Source: Owenia fusiformis
Taxonomy: Eukaryota > Annelida > Polychaeta > Sabellida > Oweniidae
Assembly: GCA_903813345.2 (NCBI GenBank)
Contig: CAIIXF020000006.1
Span: 5,692,989-5,756,988, forward strand
Reading direction: 5' to 3'
DNA: 64,000 bases
This document shows positions 35,695 through 47,498 of this stretch, piece after piece (position 1 is the stretch's first letter; every line of letters starts with the position of its first letter). The notes below the pieces were generated by a model. That model searched no databases and was not told the origin of the DNA. It saw only the letters and a program-made list of their open reading frames with translations. Position numbers and translations under genes: made by a program.

Positions 35695-36765
35695 GCCACA
35701 TACACTGTCAACCAAGCCACATACACTGTCAATCAAGCCGTATACAATGTCAATAAAGGCACATACACTGTCAATCAAGCCATATACAGTACACTGTCAA
35801 TCAAGCCACATACACTGTCAATAAAGGCACATACACTGTCAACCAAGCCATATACAATGTCAATAAAGGGACATATACTGTCAATCAAGCCATATACAGT
35901 ACACTGTCAATTAATCCACATAAACTGTCAATCAAGCCATATACAATGTCAATAAAGGGACATACACTGTCAATCAAGCCATATACAATGTCAATAAAGG
36001 GACATACACTGTCAATCAAGCCATATACAATGTCAATCAAGCCATATACAATGTCAATAAAGGGAATACACTGTCAATCAAGCCATATACAGTACACTGT
36101 CAATCAAGCCACATCCACTGCCAATAAAGGCACATACACTGTCAAGCCATATACAATGTCAATAAAGGGACATACACTGTCAATCAAGCCATATTCAATG
36201 TCAATAAAGGGAATACACTGTCAATCAAGCCATATACAGAACACTGTCAATCAAGCCACATCCACTGCCAATAAAGGCACATACACTGTCAATCAAGCCA
36301 TATACAATGTCAATAAAGGGACATACACTGTCAATCAAGCCATATACAATGTCAGTAAAGGGACATACACTGTCAATCAAGCCATATACAGTACACTGTC
36401 AATCAAGCCACATACACTGTCAATAAAGGCACATACACTGTCAATCAAGCCACATACACTGTCAACCAAGCCACATACACTGTCAATCAAGCCATATACA
36501 ATGTCAATAAAGGGACATACACTGTCAATCAAGCCATATACAGTACACTGTCAATCAAGCCACATACACTGTCAATAAAGGCACATACACTTTCAATCAA
36601 GTCATATACAATGTCAATAAAGGGACATACACTGTTTATCAAGCCATATACAGTACACTGTCAATCAAGCCACATACACTGTCAATAAAGGCACATACAC
36701 TGTCAATCAAGCCATATACAATGTCAATAAAGGGACATACACTGTCAATCAAGCCATATGCATGT
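35695..36765. repeat. ~20-bp minisatellite (TGTCAATCAAGCCATATACA)
   Basis: About 50 units alternate CAATCAAGCCATATACA, CAATCAAGCCACATACACT and CAATAAAGGCACATACACT in higher-order blocks. A 210-codon open frame at 35946-36578 is low-complexity and frame-shifts between unit types; it is a by-product. Confidence 0.93.
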
Positions 36766-37434
36766 GACCCTGGCATTTGAGAAAAACAAACAGATTAAGA
36801 GAAATTAGTAAGACAAAATAGGATTAAGTATTTACCATCAACTAATTTGAGTGAAAATTTCTTACTCGATTAAGCTACTATCTGCGGTTAACCATCGACA
36901 TTTACAATACAGTATAAATATAATTACCCATCCTCATTTCAATTAATGAGTCTTGAATCAAACTTACACCTACTACAGTAATTTATTTTCTAAGGACGTT
37001 AGCTTCGATTTTCTCTCAAATTACCTACTTGAATGTGTTTTAATGAACATAGCCTTCACTCTTCACTCTATCATTAAATGTATTAAACCTTCAATATCTT
37101 ATCAGTAATTACAACCACAATGATCTTAAATAATAATGATGTCCTTGAAGAACCTGAAGGATGAAAAACAAGTATTTTTACTTATGAAAGATTATTGCAT
37201 TTTGACAATTTGAGACTTGTTTTGTTAAGTGAGATTTATATGCAATGAGAAAATTATTGCTATTATTATAGATTCAGTCTCTGTGAATGACATTTCAGAT
37301 TTTCCTCTTAAATTGTGAGGATAGTATAAAATCATTCTATCACATTATTGTTTACCACATCAATATATTCAACTCACATACAAGTAAAATTAGCTCTTGT
37401 TCTTGATTGTTCTTATTCTTAATGAGGCTAAGGC

Positions 37435-38055
37435 TGCATTTTTGTTGACTCTATAGAAGTTTCCACCCTGGGGTATTGACTCTATAGAAGTTTTCACACG
37501 GTGATGTGTTGACTATAGATGTTTTCACACTATGGGTTGTTGACTATATAAGTTTTCACACAGTGAGGTGTTGACTATAGAAGTTTTCACACTGTGAGGT
37601 GTTGACTCACTAGATGTTTTCACACTGTGATGTGTTGACTATAGAAGTTTTCACACTGTGATGTGTTGACTATAGAAGTTTTCACACTGTGAGGTGTTGA
37701 CTCTCTAGATGTTTTCACACTGTGGGGTGTTAACTCACTAGATGTTTTCACACTGTGATGTGTTGACTATAGAAGTTTTCACACTGTGAGGTGTTGACTC
37801 TATAGATGTTTTCACACTGTGGGGTGTTGACTCACTAGATGTTTTCACACTGTGATGTGTTGACTATAGAAGTTTTCACACTGTGAGGTGTTGACTCTCT
37901 AGATGTTTTCACACTGTGGGGTGTTAACTCACTAGATGTTTTCACACTGTGATGTGTTGACTATAGAAGTTTTCACACTGTGAGGTGTTGACTCTATAGA
38001 CGTTTTCACACTGTGGGGTGTTGACTCCATAGAAGTTTTCATACTGTGAGGTGTT
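37435..38055. repeat. ~31-bp minisatellite upstream of the second linker exon
   Basis: Units GTTGACTATAGAAGTTTTCA plus CACTGTGAGGT repeat about 20 times in two or three subtypes (CTATAGAAG, CTCACTAGATG, CTCTCTAGATG). The stretches 36766-37434 and 38056-38433 are ordinary intron. Confidence 0.93.
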
Positions 38056-38433
38056 TATCTCAGGGATATATTAACATATAAGTTCTAGATTCCTTATCTT
38101 CCCATGTGTGTTTCCCCATTTGTTTTATTTTACTTTTTAGGAATAACTTTAATAACGTATTTGCACAAAATATGTTATATTGTAGGATCTTCTTATTGTT
38201 ATTATCTCTTGTTATTTCATACTGTTCAAAAACTGGTATTACTTCTTTCCAATCTGCAGATTACATTGGACCTTGGAGTACTGTAAAAGTATTTGTCTTC
38301 GAATCTAAAGTGGCTGTTCCAGTAGGATATGACCAGTATGCCAAATCCTTTTTCAACCCATCAGCTATAAGAATTTATCACAGTAATTGCATAAACAAAG
38401 AGTTACTAATTGGTAAAGTTTAATTGTTTTCAG

Positions 38434-38627
38434 TCAGGCTTACCAAATTTTGAACCTGCTAAATCAAATGGACCTAACACCCCTCCAAGACCAGAGATCA
38501 CCTCTTCCAATAGCATTAGCTCAACCAATCAGAACACTTATAGTGATTCACCTCCACTCATGCCCCGCTCAAGAAATCATTTTGCAAAAAGGTCTTATGT
38601 GAATCTGGAGCCAACCAATTACGAGTG
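38434..38627 (+). CDS. Vav: Vav alternative linker exon, version b (64 codons, YVNL, PPRP)
   Basis: This 194-nt exon has a good acceptor (AATTGTTTTCAG) and donor GTATGT, starts in phase 0 and leaves TG like version a. It encodes NGPNTPPRPEITSSNSISS, then SPPLMPRSR, and ends KRSYVNLEPTNYEW. The shared SYVNL and final aromatic-x-W show common origin with 30985-31130; the rest has diverged and gained SH3-ligand-like motifs (TPPRPE, PPLMPR). Joining version a directly to version b shifts the frame and reaches TGA, so only one can be used per transcript for a full-length protein. Confidence 0.88.
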
Positions 38628-40552
38628 GTATGTCAGGCTGATACTTATGATGTTGTTTTTGGTGAAAATCCCCTCATTTTACTGCTGTTTTTCATTTTTA
38701 ATGTGTTGTCATAGTCTTGCAAACTGTTGTAGTTTGTTCAATCATTTATTTATTCATTTATTGTTGTCATTTTAATTGTCATTGTACTTAAACATGCACA
38801 ATATTTATGATTTCTTATAGCCATCTCACATAAGTCAAGTCTAAATTTCATTTGTTTCAAGATTTTATATTGGGTGCCCAAATTCTGCCAAGAATGTTCT
38901 GCCGTGGTTGACTTAACAAATTAAAGATATAATTGAAGGAAAATTAGATGAAGAAAACTAAAGCCATAAATTATATACAGAAAAAGTCTAATTCATCAAT
39001 CATGACTGATTAAAACTAAAATCACCTTTATCCAAATAAAGGAAATAATAAAATATAAAATCAAAAATAAACAAAACATTGCAAATTTAAATGATACGCA
39101 AGAAATCTTCCATAAAACTTGGAGATTGGTCATTGAATTATTAAAGGGTTACGATAAGCTTCCCGTATAAAAACAATATGGCGGCAACAGGATCGGTTCA
39201 TTTTTAAGAAATGAGGGAGTTTTGTAAATTCCAATTTATTGAAATCGTCTCGGAGATAAAGTTATCTGTTTACAATGATTCTGTAAACATTATTGAGAAA
39301 GTGATTGTTCAAAGAATGCATGTACAACAGCCATAAATTCTTGTATTCGAACTGCTTTGTTTCATTTGGAGGATATTTCATATGCCAAGCTGTGTACTAA
39401 TACGTTATGGGGAAATTTAGATGTCAATTTTTCCTTATTATACACAAATAGAAGATCCTGAAACTTCACCCATAAATGTGAAATTGATTAGTCAAAATAA
39501 AAATCTCCCTTTTATAAATGTATGATGATCTCTAATATACTAATGCTATATAACAGTTAGAGGTGTCTGACACAACAACCTTGAGCTGTGAACCCTTGGG
39601 CATTATTCTGGTATCCGGCCTTTTATACTAAACGGTGAGCAACACCAGAAACGAGCGTTCGATTTGCTAAACGATATGAGTCACCCTTTAAGCCAATAAC
39701 TTTTATTATATTTAAGGTATGGAGTTATATATTATAAAACTGTAGGCATCTATATGTTTTTGAAGACCATTGTAAACCATATTGTTTGAAAATCCTCTGT
39801 ACATGGAGATGAGCTGTTGAAATAGGTACCTGTCTGTAAAATGTAAAATAATAATATGAACATGTGTGTATATCATGTATGATGTATGTGTAAGATCCAA
39901 TAAATATTGTTGTATATAGTTAACATTATGTTGTTTCATAACAAATTGCAGTTTATAGTTGACATTATGTTGTTTGTTAACACATTGTTGTCTATAGTTA
40001 ATGTACAGTAAGTAAATGTGAAGCATTAATTCTTACACTAAAGCTTTCCACCAAGGCAATAATGGGGAGGCTAATAGATTTATAACACATATCTAACTAT
40101 GCTTATGTTGCACTGAATGTTCATTGCATGCCAAAAATATATAACTCTCTGTAGTATTGCTTTATATCAGTTTGTGATTTGTGCTTTTTAACACCAGCAA
40201 ATGCCAAAATGTTGTTTTTTATTTTACAGTACAAAGTAGAGAGTCCATTGTATATTCTCAGATGTTTGATTTAGAGTAGTCCGAATAAAACTAAATAATT
40301 ACACTAACTTATAGTAAATTAGAGCATTAGAACTAATTAATTTCACCTGCTAAGAGGATTATCATTAATGGCCATTTATTAGTTTAAAAATAAGTTTAAA
40401 TGCACAATAAAGGTGAAATTGCAAAATAATTCTTTGCAAAATTCAAATCTTTTTATGTAATCAAATATAAATAATCAAGCAATTTGAACACCCTTTAGAT
40501 TTTCATATCAGTGAAAGGGGAATTATTGTAATCCATATTCTATGTTGTTTAG
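38628..40552. other. Intron with a possible TTAA-ended MITE
   Basis: TTAAAGGGTTACGATA at 39141 and its approximate reverse complement ...GAGTCACCCTTTAA ending at 39691 bound a 551-bp segment with no coding capacity, suggesting a MITE. The remainder is AT-rich intron; 39895-40000 has short GTTGTTTxxTAACA-type repeats. Confidence 0.45.
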
Positions 40553-40675
40553 GTTTGTCGGAGAGTTGAGTAGAGAAGCAGCTGCTGCGCGATTAGATGG
40601 CCATCCTGGAAGTACCTATCTTGTTCGGGAGAGCATAGGACCCGCTAGGAGGGGAGAATTTGCCCTTAGTATAAA
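40553..40675 (+). CDS. Vav: Vav exon: SH2 domain, first part (YLVRES)
   Basis: This 123-nt exon has acceptor TTGTTTAG and donor GTAAGT. It reads FVGELSREAAAARLDGH, then GSTYLVRESIG and GEFALSIK. Vertebrate Vav has 'WYAGPMERAGAESILANRSDGTFLVRQ' here. LVR carries the phosphotyrosine-binding arginine. The 3' half of this exon and its donor are repeated ten more times downstream in 75-bp units, some incomplete. The first donor is taken as the real one because it joins correctly to the exon at 52343. Confidence 0.94.
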
Positions 40676-41400
40676 GTAAGTGTACTATACCTATCTTGTT
40701 CGGGAGAGCATAGGACCCGCTAGGAGGGGAGAATTTGCCCTTAGTATAAAGTAAGTGTACTATACCTATCTTTTTCGGGAGAGCATAGGACCCGCTAGGA
40801 GGGGAGAGTTTGCCCTTAGTATAAAGTAAGTGTACTATACCTATCTTGTTTGGGAGAGCATAGGACCCACTATGAGGGGATTATTTGCCCATAGTATATT
40901 GTAAGTGTACTATACCTATCTTGTTGGGGAGAGCATAGGACCCGCTAGGAGGGGAGAATTTGCCCTTAGTATAAAGTAAGTGTACTATACCTATCTTGTT
41001 TGGGAGAGCATAGGACCCACTATGAGGGGAGAATTTGCCCATAGTATATTGTAAGTGTACTATACCTATCTTGTTCGGGAGAGCATAGAACCCACTATGA
41101 GGGGAGAGTTTGCCCATAGTATATTGTAAGTGTACTATACCTATCTTGTTCGGGAGAGCATAGGACCCACTATGAGGGGATTATTTGCCCATAGTATATT
41201 GTAAGTGTACTATACCTATCTTGTTCGGGAGAGCATAGAACCCACTATGAGGGGAGAGTTTGCCCATAGTATATTGTAAGTGTACTATACCTATCTTGTT
41301 CGGGAGAGCATAGGACCCACTATGAGGGGATTATTTGCCCATAGTATATTGTAAGTGTATCTATCTTGTGATGGAGAGCATAGTATATAGTAAGAGTATT
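40614..41400 (+). repeat. 75-bp tandem array of the SH2-exon 3' half plus splice donor
   Basis: ACCTATCTTGTTCGGGAGAG begins at 40614 (in the real exon) and again at 40689, 40764, 40839, 40914, 40989, 41064, 41139, 41214 and 41289, with a degraded eleventh at about 41360. Each unit has 62 bp of exon, the donor GTAAGTGTAC and a few intron bases. Units are 25 codons, so the frame is kept, but reading through any donor meets TAA at once. Copies fall into an early group (CCCTTAGTATAAAG) and a later group (CCCATAGTATATTG). Confidence 0.96.
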
Positions 41401-41749
41401 CATCTTGGTTAGGAGACCATAGGACATCTAAAACTGATTCGTTTTTGGGCATTCTGGTTAAGTCTTGTCTGTTGAAGCTTGTCTACAGGTTTCCAGCCAA
41501 ACCATTTCATGGATTTCATGACATTTCCAGGGATGTTTCTGCATATGAAAGTTTAGAACTGATTAGTTTTTGGGCATTTTGGGTAAATGTCCGTATTAAT
41601 TCTTACAATATCACCTCCAATGAATTTTGAGAAGAATTCGATTTTGGATATTTGGGGTGAATGAAAAGAATTAATTAGACATCACTCGGCTCCCATCGAA
41701 CACAGTGAAGACCGTACATGCGAAGATTATAGCTGGTACAAACACTATA

Positions 41750-42270
41750 GAGCTCTCATATCAATGCTCTGGTATATGCTCAATAAATCATATATGTATG
41801 ACCTTGAAAGAATGGGTTAGGTTACTCTGGTACTTGGTCCAGTAAAGTTATTGATACATTAAAACAATGTGATTTATTTTCTCATTGGTTGACTCAAAAT
41901 GTTGAAGAGGATTATATACTCATTCAAATGATCACAAAGAAATTATAAAGTAATTATGCACTTCAATGGAAAGAGGATATCCTTACTTTTCCTGTACTTA
42001 GGACGTATATAAAATTCAAAAATACTTTCACCAAAGAATCATATTTAAACATTCAAAATAAAAAGTATAGACATGCATTAGGCTCAGGATAAGTTCTCAT
42101 AAATTACAGATAGAAGTTGGGCGGTACTCAAAACCAAAGCCAAAACCCACAAGTGAAAGGTTGTGTAGTGAATGTGGGGTAATTGAGGATGAGCTTCACT
42201 TTATCACAAGCTGCACAAAGAATTTACAACACCGAGAACTTTTGTTTGAAACTTTAAATCTGATCTGAAA
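41750..42270 (+). pseudogene. LINE-type retrotransposon fragment, C-terminal domain
   Basis: With frame changes, the + strand reads WKEDILTFPVLRTYIKFKN, then SHKLQIEVGRYSKPKPKP and ERLCSECGVIEDELHFITSC. The pattern HKLxIExGRY...RxCxxC...DExHFxxxC is the zinc-binding C-terminal region found in many LINE polyproteins. Stops and frameshifts break it. The intron from 42270 to 43245 holds nothing else recognised. Confidence 0.7.
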
Positions 42271-43706
42271 CACAACGATCAAGATAAACTGTTTCAAACT
42301 ATTATGTCAAGTAAAAGTTCTCATGTTAACTAACGTTTAGCCAAATTTGTTTATCACTCTTTTAAAAATTTGGAAAATGATTAATATTATGTAAACATTT
42401 TTTATAAAAACATGTATTATGGATACACCACACTGATATTCTGTTATTATACCCTGACATGTGAAACTGATGTAAATTAGTTTAATTTGTAGTATGTAGT
42501 TGTAGTTTGTAGTTTTTTTTAGTTTTTTGTATACTGTAGTGATTGATATGTCATTTACATGAATATATAAGCACCAGTGCCAAAGGGAAAGGACTAAAAG
42601 TTGTAATGGAACTTAGCAAGAAAAAGCAAACTCTAAGTGCATTCCAGTCAAGAAAAACAAACCCCATATAGCCCAAAACCATGATCTAACGTGAAAAGAA
42701 ACAATGTCTAATACCCCCTTTCCCCCACCATTCAAGAACCAATATCACAATCCAAGACCAGAAGACCAAGGGACATTTCATTCATACTGAAGTCATTACA
42801 ATACATGTTGAAGAAAAATTAGAAGTTGATAGCCAATACTCATAACCTTAAAAATAGTTGTAGATACTAGTACTCATACAAGATGGAGCATTCAGTCTCA
42901 AACGATGTGGGATAGATAAAATCCAGTCTCCAAGTCCATAAGCGTTTCAAAGGGTCAACATCCATTCACAAAATCTATCGCCATAATCCATAATAATTCA
43001 CAATGGTCATCAGGAGAAAACTATGGCTGGTTTCGATCCCTATTTCTCAACCATTAATGCCACAGCCAGGATCCACCTCAAAAGGTGCCAAGTGAAATAT
43101 TGAGTTCAGCGCCAATGTCTTAAACAATTCCTACATCCTTCAGCATCTTGGTTTTTGACATGGTTTTTGAGTCAATAAAAGATATATGGGAATTTTTGAC
43201 ATGCTATTTTGCATTCCTTAATACTCACAGAATATTTCCTCGATCCTTTTTATGTCCCCACCACATAGTGTGGGGCCATATTGTTGGCCTAGGCACGTCC
43301 GACTGTCTGTCCGTCCGTCCGTCCGTCCGTCTGTCCGTCCATCCGTCTGTCCGTACGTCCGGGAGTTTTCTCCAAAACCGCTACAGATATCACCTTCAAA
43401 TTTTCAGGGATAACTTATGAGTGCCTATAGATGTGGATGAAAAAAATTTAACTCGAAACCTACTTCCTGTCGGCCATTTTGAAGTCAAATGCTAAAATCC
43501 TTGTCTGCAAACTTTAAGAAAAATGGCTTCACAGTTGCTTTTAAAACTTTAAAATCTTGTTCAGCTCACTTCATTCTAGATCTGATTAGGTTTTGGACCT
43601 GCTAGCTCAGTCATGTCAGCCATTTTGAATGTCTTAAGAAAAGTTAGCGTGTGATAATACTTTGTATCATATTGAATGGTGTTTTTCAGTTTTCATACTT
43701 AAACTA

Positions 43707-44699
43707 CAGGGTGACCGGAAAAAAAGGAGACCATTGAAGTAATCAATTTCTCCTAAACTAGACAAGTGCCATCAATGAAATTTTGCATACACTGGAACAG
43801 TTATATGGAAATTTGTTACTGAAGGTTTCAATACAAGCATTCAACTGGTTCAGGAGCTATGATCATTTACATAACATGCTCCAAATAGGCACAATTGAGA
43901 CCAACGCAGAGTTGGATTCATATGGCAAACTACCCTTACATGTTCTGCCCTCTATGGCATTATTATGGCATTACATATAGCAGTGATTGCCTTCTTTAGG
44001 TCAACAATAGTCTGAGGATTGTTTTGGTATAGATTGTCTTTCAAATATCCATACAAAAAGAAATCAGCAGGATTCAAGTCTAGGCTGTAATGGCAATGAA
44101 GGGTTATCTGACATGTGGTTCATCATCCTGTTGCCAAAGTGCTGATTTACCAAATCTTAAGAGTCACTTTAGGTATTGGGCATAGTGCCATGTTACTAAA
44201 ACCCCTATATGGCACAATTAAATCCCATATGGAAACCAAGGGCTGCCCAAAACCTCCTTAGGATGATACTGTAACTGAGTGGGACCACTGAGTCAGAAGC
44301 CATAGGTCAGATAAGCTTCGTCTCCATACACCTCAAATTTGAATCCACCTGATTTCTTTTTGTGGGGCAATTTGAAAGACAATGTGTACCAAAACAATCC
44401 TGAGACAATTGCTGACCTAAAGGTGGCAATAAATGCTAAATGTAATGCCATAACAAGGTCGGAATATGTAAGGGTATTTGCCAAATGTATCCAGCTCTGC
44501 GTTGGTCTCAATTGCGCCTATTTGGAGCATGTTATGTAAATGATCATAGCTCCTGAACCAGTTGACTGCTTGTATTGACACTTTCAGGAACAAATTTCCA
44601 TAGAACTGTCCTGATGTATGCAAAATTTCATTGATGTCACTAGTCTATTTTAGGAGATATTGCCTATTTCAATGGTCTCCTTTTTTTCCGGTCACCCTG
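43707..44699. mobile_element. Tc1/mariner-type fold-back element with TA duplication
   Basis: A perfect 29-bp inverted end (CAGGGTGACCGGAAAAAAAG onwards) continues as ~370-bp inverted arms. The right arm on + reads PPDFFLWGNLKDNVYQNNPE and TIADLKVAINAKCNAI, the C-terminal end of a Tc1/mariner/IS630-like transposase including the (D)FFLWG motif. The left arm holds a diverged copy of the same end in reverse (PADFFLYGYLKDNLYQNNPQ). TA at 43705-43706 and 44700-44701 flanks it. No full transposase remains. Confidence 0.88.
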
Positions 44700-45985
44700 T
44701 ATTTAGTAGCTTTATAAATAGTTTCAGGTGTGCTTTGTTGTAAAAGCCTATGTTATTGTTAACAGTATTTATATGTGATAATTTTGTAAAAAGAAATCAG
44801 CAAAATAATCATAATCACTTTTTTATTGTCGGCCATTTTGGATTTTTCCCTCCTAAAATCTTGTCTGTAAAGTCTTGTCTACGCATTTTCAGGTGAACCG
44901 TTTGGTAGATCAATTTCAAATTTTCAGGGATGATTCTTAGTATGAAAATCTAGATCTGATTAGTTTTTGGGCATTCTGGGTAAATGTCAAGGCAGCCATT
45001 TTGGATTTTCCGTCCTAAAATCTTGTCTTTAATGTCTTGTCTACGCATTTTCAGGTGAACCGTTTGGTAGATCAATTTCAAATTTTCAGGATGATTCTCA
45101 GTATGAAAATCTAGATCTGATTAGTTTTTGGGCATTCTGGGTAAATGTCAAGGCAGCCATTTTGGATTTTCCGTCCTAAAATCTTGTCTGTAAAGTCTTG
45201 TCTACACATTTCAAGGTGAACCGTTTGGTAGATCAATTTCAAATTTTCAGGGATGATTCTTAGTATGAAAATCTAGATCTGATTAGATTTTAGGCATTCT
45301 GAGTAAATGTCAAGGCAGCCATTTTGAATTTTCTGTCCTAAAATCTTGTTTGTAAAGTCTTGTCTACGCATTTCCAGGTGAACCGTTTGGTAGATCAATT
45401 TCAAATTTTCAGGGATGATTCTTAGTATGAAAATCTAGAACAGATTAGTTTTTTGGCATTCTGGATAAATGCCAAGGCAGCCATTTTGGATTTTCTGTCC
45501 TCAAATCTTGTCTGTAAAGTCTTGTTTACATGTTTTCTGGTTAACTGTGTGACGGATCAATTTCAAATTTTCAGGGTTGGTTCTTAGTATGAAAATCTAG
45601 AACTGACTTATTTTTGGGCATTCTGGGTAAATTTTAAGGTGGCCATTTTGGATTTTCCGTCCTCAAATTGTGTCGGTAAAGTCTTGTCTACTCGTTTTTA
45701 GGATAACCATTTGACGGGATCACCCATAGGTGGTGACATTTTGTACACATTTGTGTTCTTGTAAAACTTTAACATCTTGTTCAGCTCACTTGATTCTACA
45801 TCTGAGTAGGTTTTGGACCTGTTAGCTCAGTCATGTCAGCCATTTTGAATGTCTTAAGAAAAGTTAGTGCGTGATAATACTTTGTATCATATTGAATGGT
45901 GTTTTTGAGTTTTCATACTTTAACTATTTAGTAGCTTTATAAATAATTTCAGGTGCACTTTGTTGTAAAAGCCTATGTTATTGTT

Positions 45986-47498
45986 ATCCCACCGCACAAA
46001 GTTCGAGGGGGATATAGAGAAGCCGTCCGTTCGTCTGTCCGTCCGTCTGTCCGTGACGATGGATGAAAAAATTGCTTCCAAAAGAGTCAAGTCCTTGGGG
46101 AAAAAAATTAATATCTCAAGGATATAAGAAAGAAACACTGTCAGCATATATCAAAAAGACAATTGCTAAAAATGAATGGATACAGATAAAATACAAAATG
46201 CCAAAAAATCAAATATTAAAGATATGGTCAGAGTTCTAAGACGAATAAGGAAATGAGAAAAACAACAAGAACGAACAGAATCTAGATATCAGTCTCCGAA
46301 ATGAGGATAAACTATAGAAGAAAAACAGCAACAAAAACAATCATCGATAAAGACAAAGGGGAAGGGAAGTGTTACCGGTAGAAAAAGCTTTAACCCACCG
46401 ACGTGTAGTCACAAGTCTGCAGACCCGACACCAAACAAGACCAAAGAAGAAAAGTAATAGGGAGACAGAAGACCAAGAAAGAAGAAACTAAAGAAGACAA
46501 GAAAGTAACAATAACAACAACAGAAAAAAGGAGAAACTAAGAAGACAAATAGTGAAAGGAAAGACAAATAAAATCAGAATAAGAAGGAAACAACAGCAAC
46601 TACAAATAGATTTTCAAGCTGGACTGAAAGATGATGACATGAACAGCATATAAATAAGACGTCCGTCCGTTCGTCTGTGTGTCGATTTATAGGCTTTTGC
46701 CTTATGAGTGTAGGACCTCTGCTCGAGAAGGAATTTTCAATATTGCCGCTCAATTCAAAATGGCCGCCATTTTTTGTAAAAAATGTAATCATTGATAACT
46801 CAAATACAAGTTGACAGATTTAATTCAAAATTTATATGCTGATGCCTAGGGACAAAAGAGTTTTGCACAAAAAGAGATTTTCAAGATGGCCACTTAATTT
46901 CAAAATGGCGGCCATTTTTCGTAAAAATATGTAATCTTTGATAACTCAAATACCAGTGAACGGATTTGGTTCAAATTTTATATGATGATGTTTAGGGACA
47001 CAGTAGCTAGGTTTGACAAAAAAAATTCAAGATGGCCGCTTAATTTCAAAATGGCGGTAATTTTTCATAAAAAACTTAATCTTTGATAACTCAAATACCA
47101 GTGAACAGATTTGGTTGAAATTTTATATGATAATGCCTAGGGACACAGTAGCTCTGTTCGAGGAAGAATTTTCAAAATGGCAGCTGAATTTCAAAATGGT
47201 TGCCATTTTTCATTATTCAAATTTTATATGCTGATACCTAAGGACACTATAGCTCTGTTTGAGAAAGATTTTCAAAATGACTACAGAATTTCAAATGGCC
47301 GCCATTTTTAGTAAAAAAGGATGTAATCTTTGATAACTCAAATTTTAATTTATGGATATGGTTTACATTTTATATGTTGATGCTTAGGGACAAACCACCA
47401 TCTGCTCAAGAAGGAATTTTCAAGATGGCCACTAATAATCTAAATATGTTTTGTTCGGTGGGATTCGCTACTCCGTGGAGTTGCTGTTGTTTTTAGTT
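45986..47498. mobile_element. Dispersed element, full-length example of the ATCCCACC...GGTGGGAT family
   Basis: It starts ATCCCACCGCACAAAGTTC with GAGGGGGATATAGAGAAGCC and a GTCCGTTCGTCTGTCC run, and ends GTTCGGTGGGATTCGCTAC with CCGTGGAGTTGCTG. Its ends are defined because it interrupts the host repeat (CCTATGTTATTGTT|AACAGTA), whose unbroken form is at 44750-44770. Subrepeats of AAAATGGCGGCCATTTTTC type fill the right half. An A-rich middle (46200-46600) has no coding match. Confidence 0.75.

Noticed and set aside
35946-36578. 210-codon open frame
   Set aside because: It is a translation of the ~20-bp minisatellite, low-complexity and switching frame between unit types, with no independent evidence of coding.
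38256-38290. Good acceptor (CAATCTGCAG) followed by a short open stretch
   Set aside because: No suitable in-phase donor and no Vav similarity; likely a cryptic site upstream of linker exon b.
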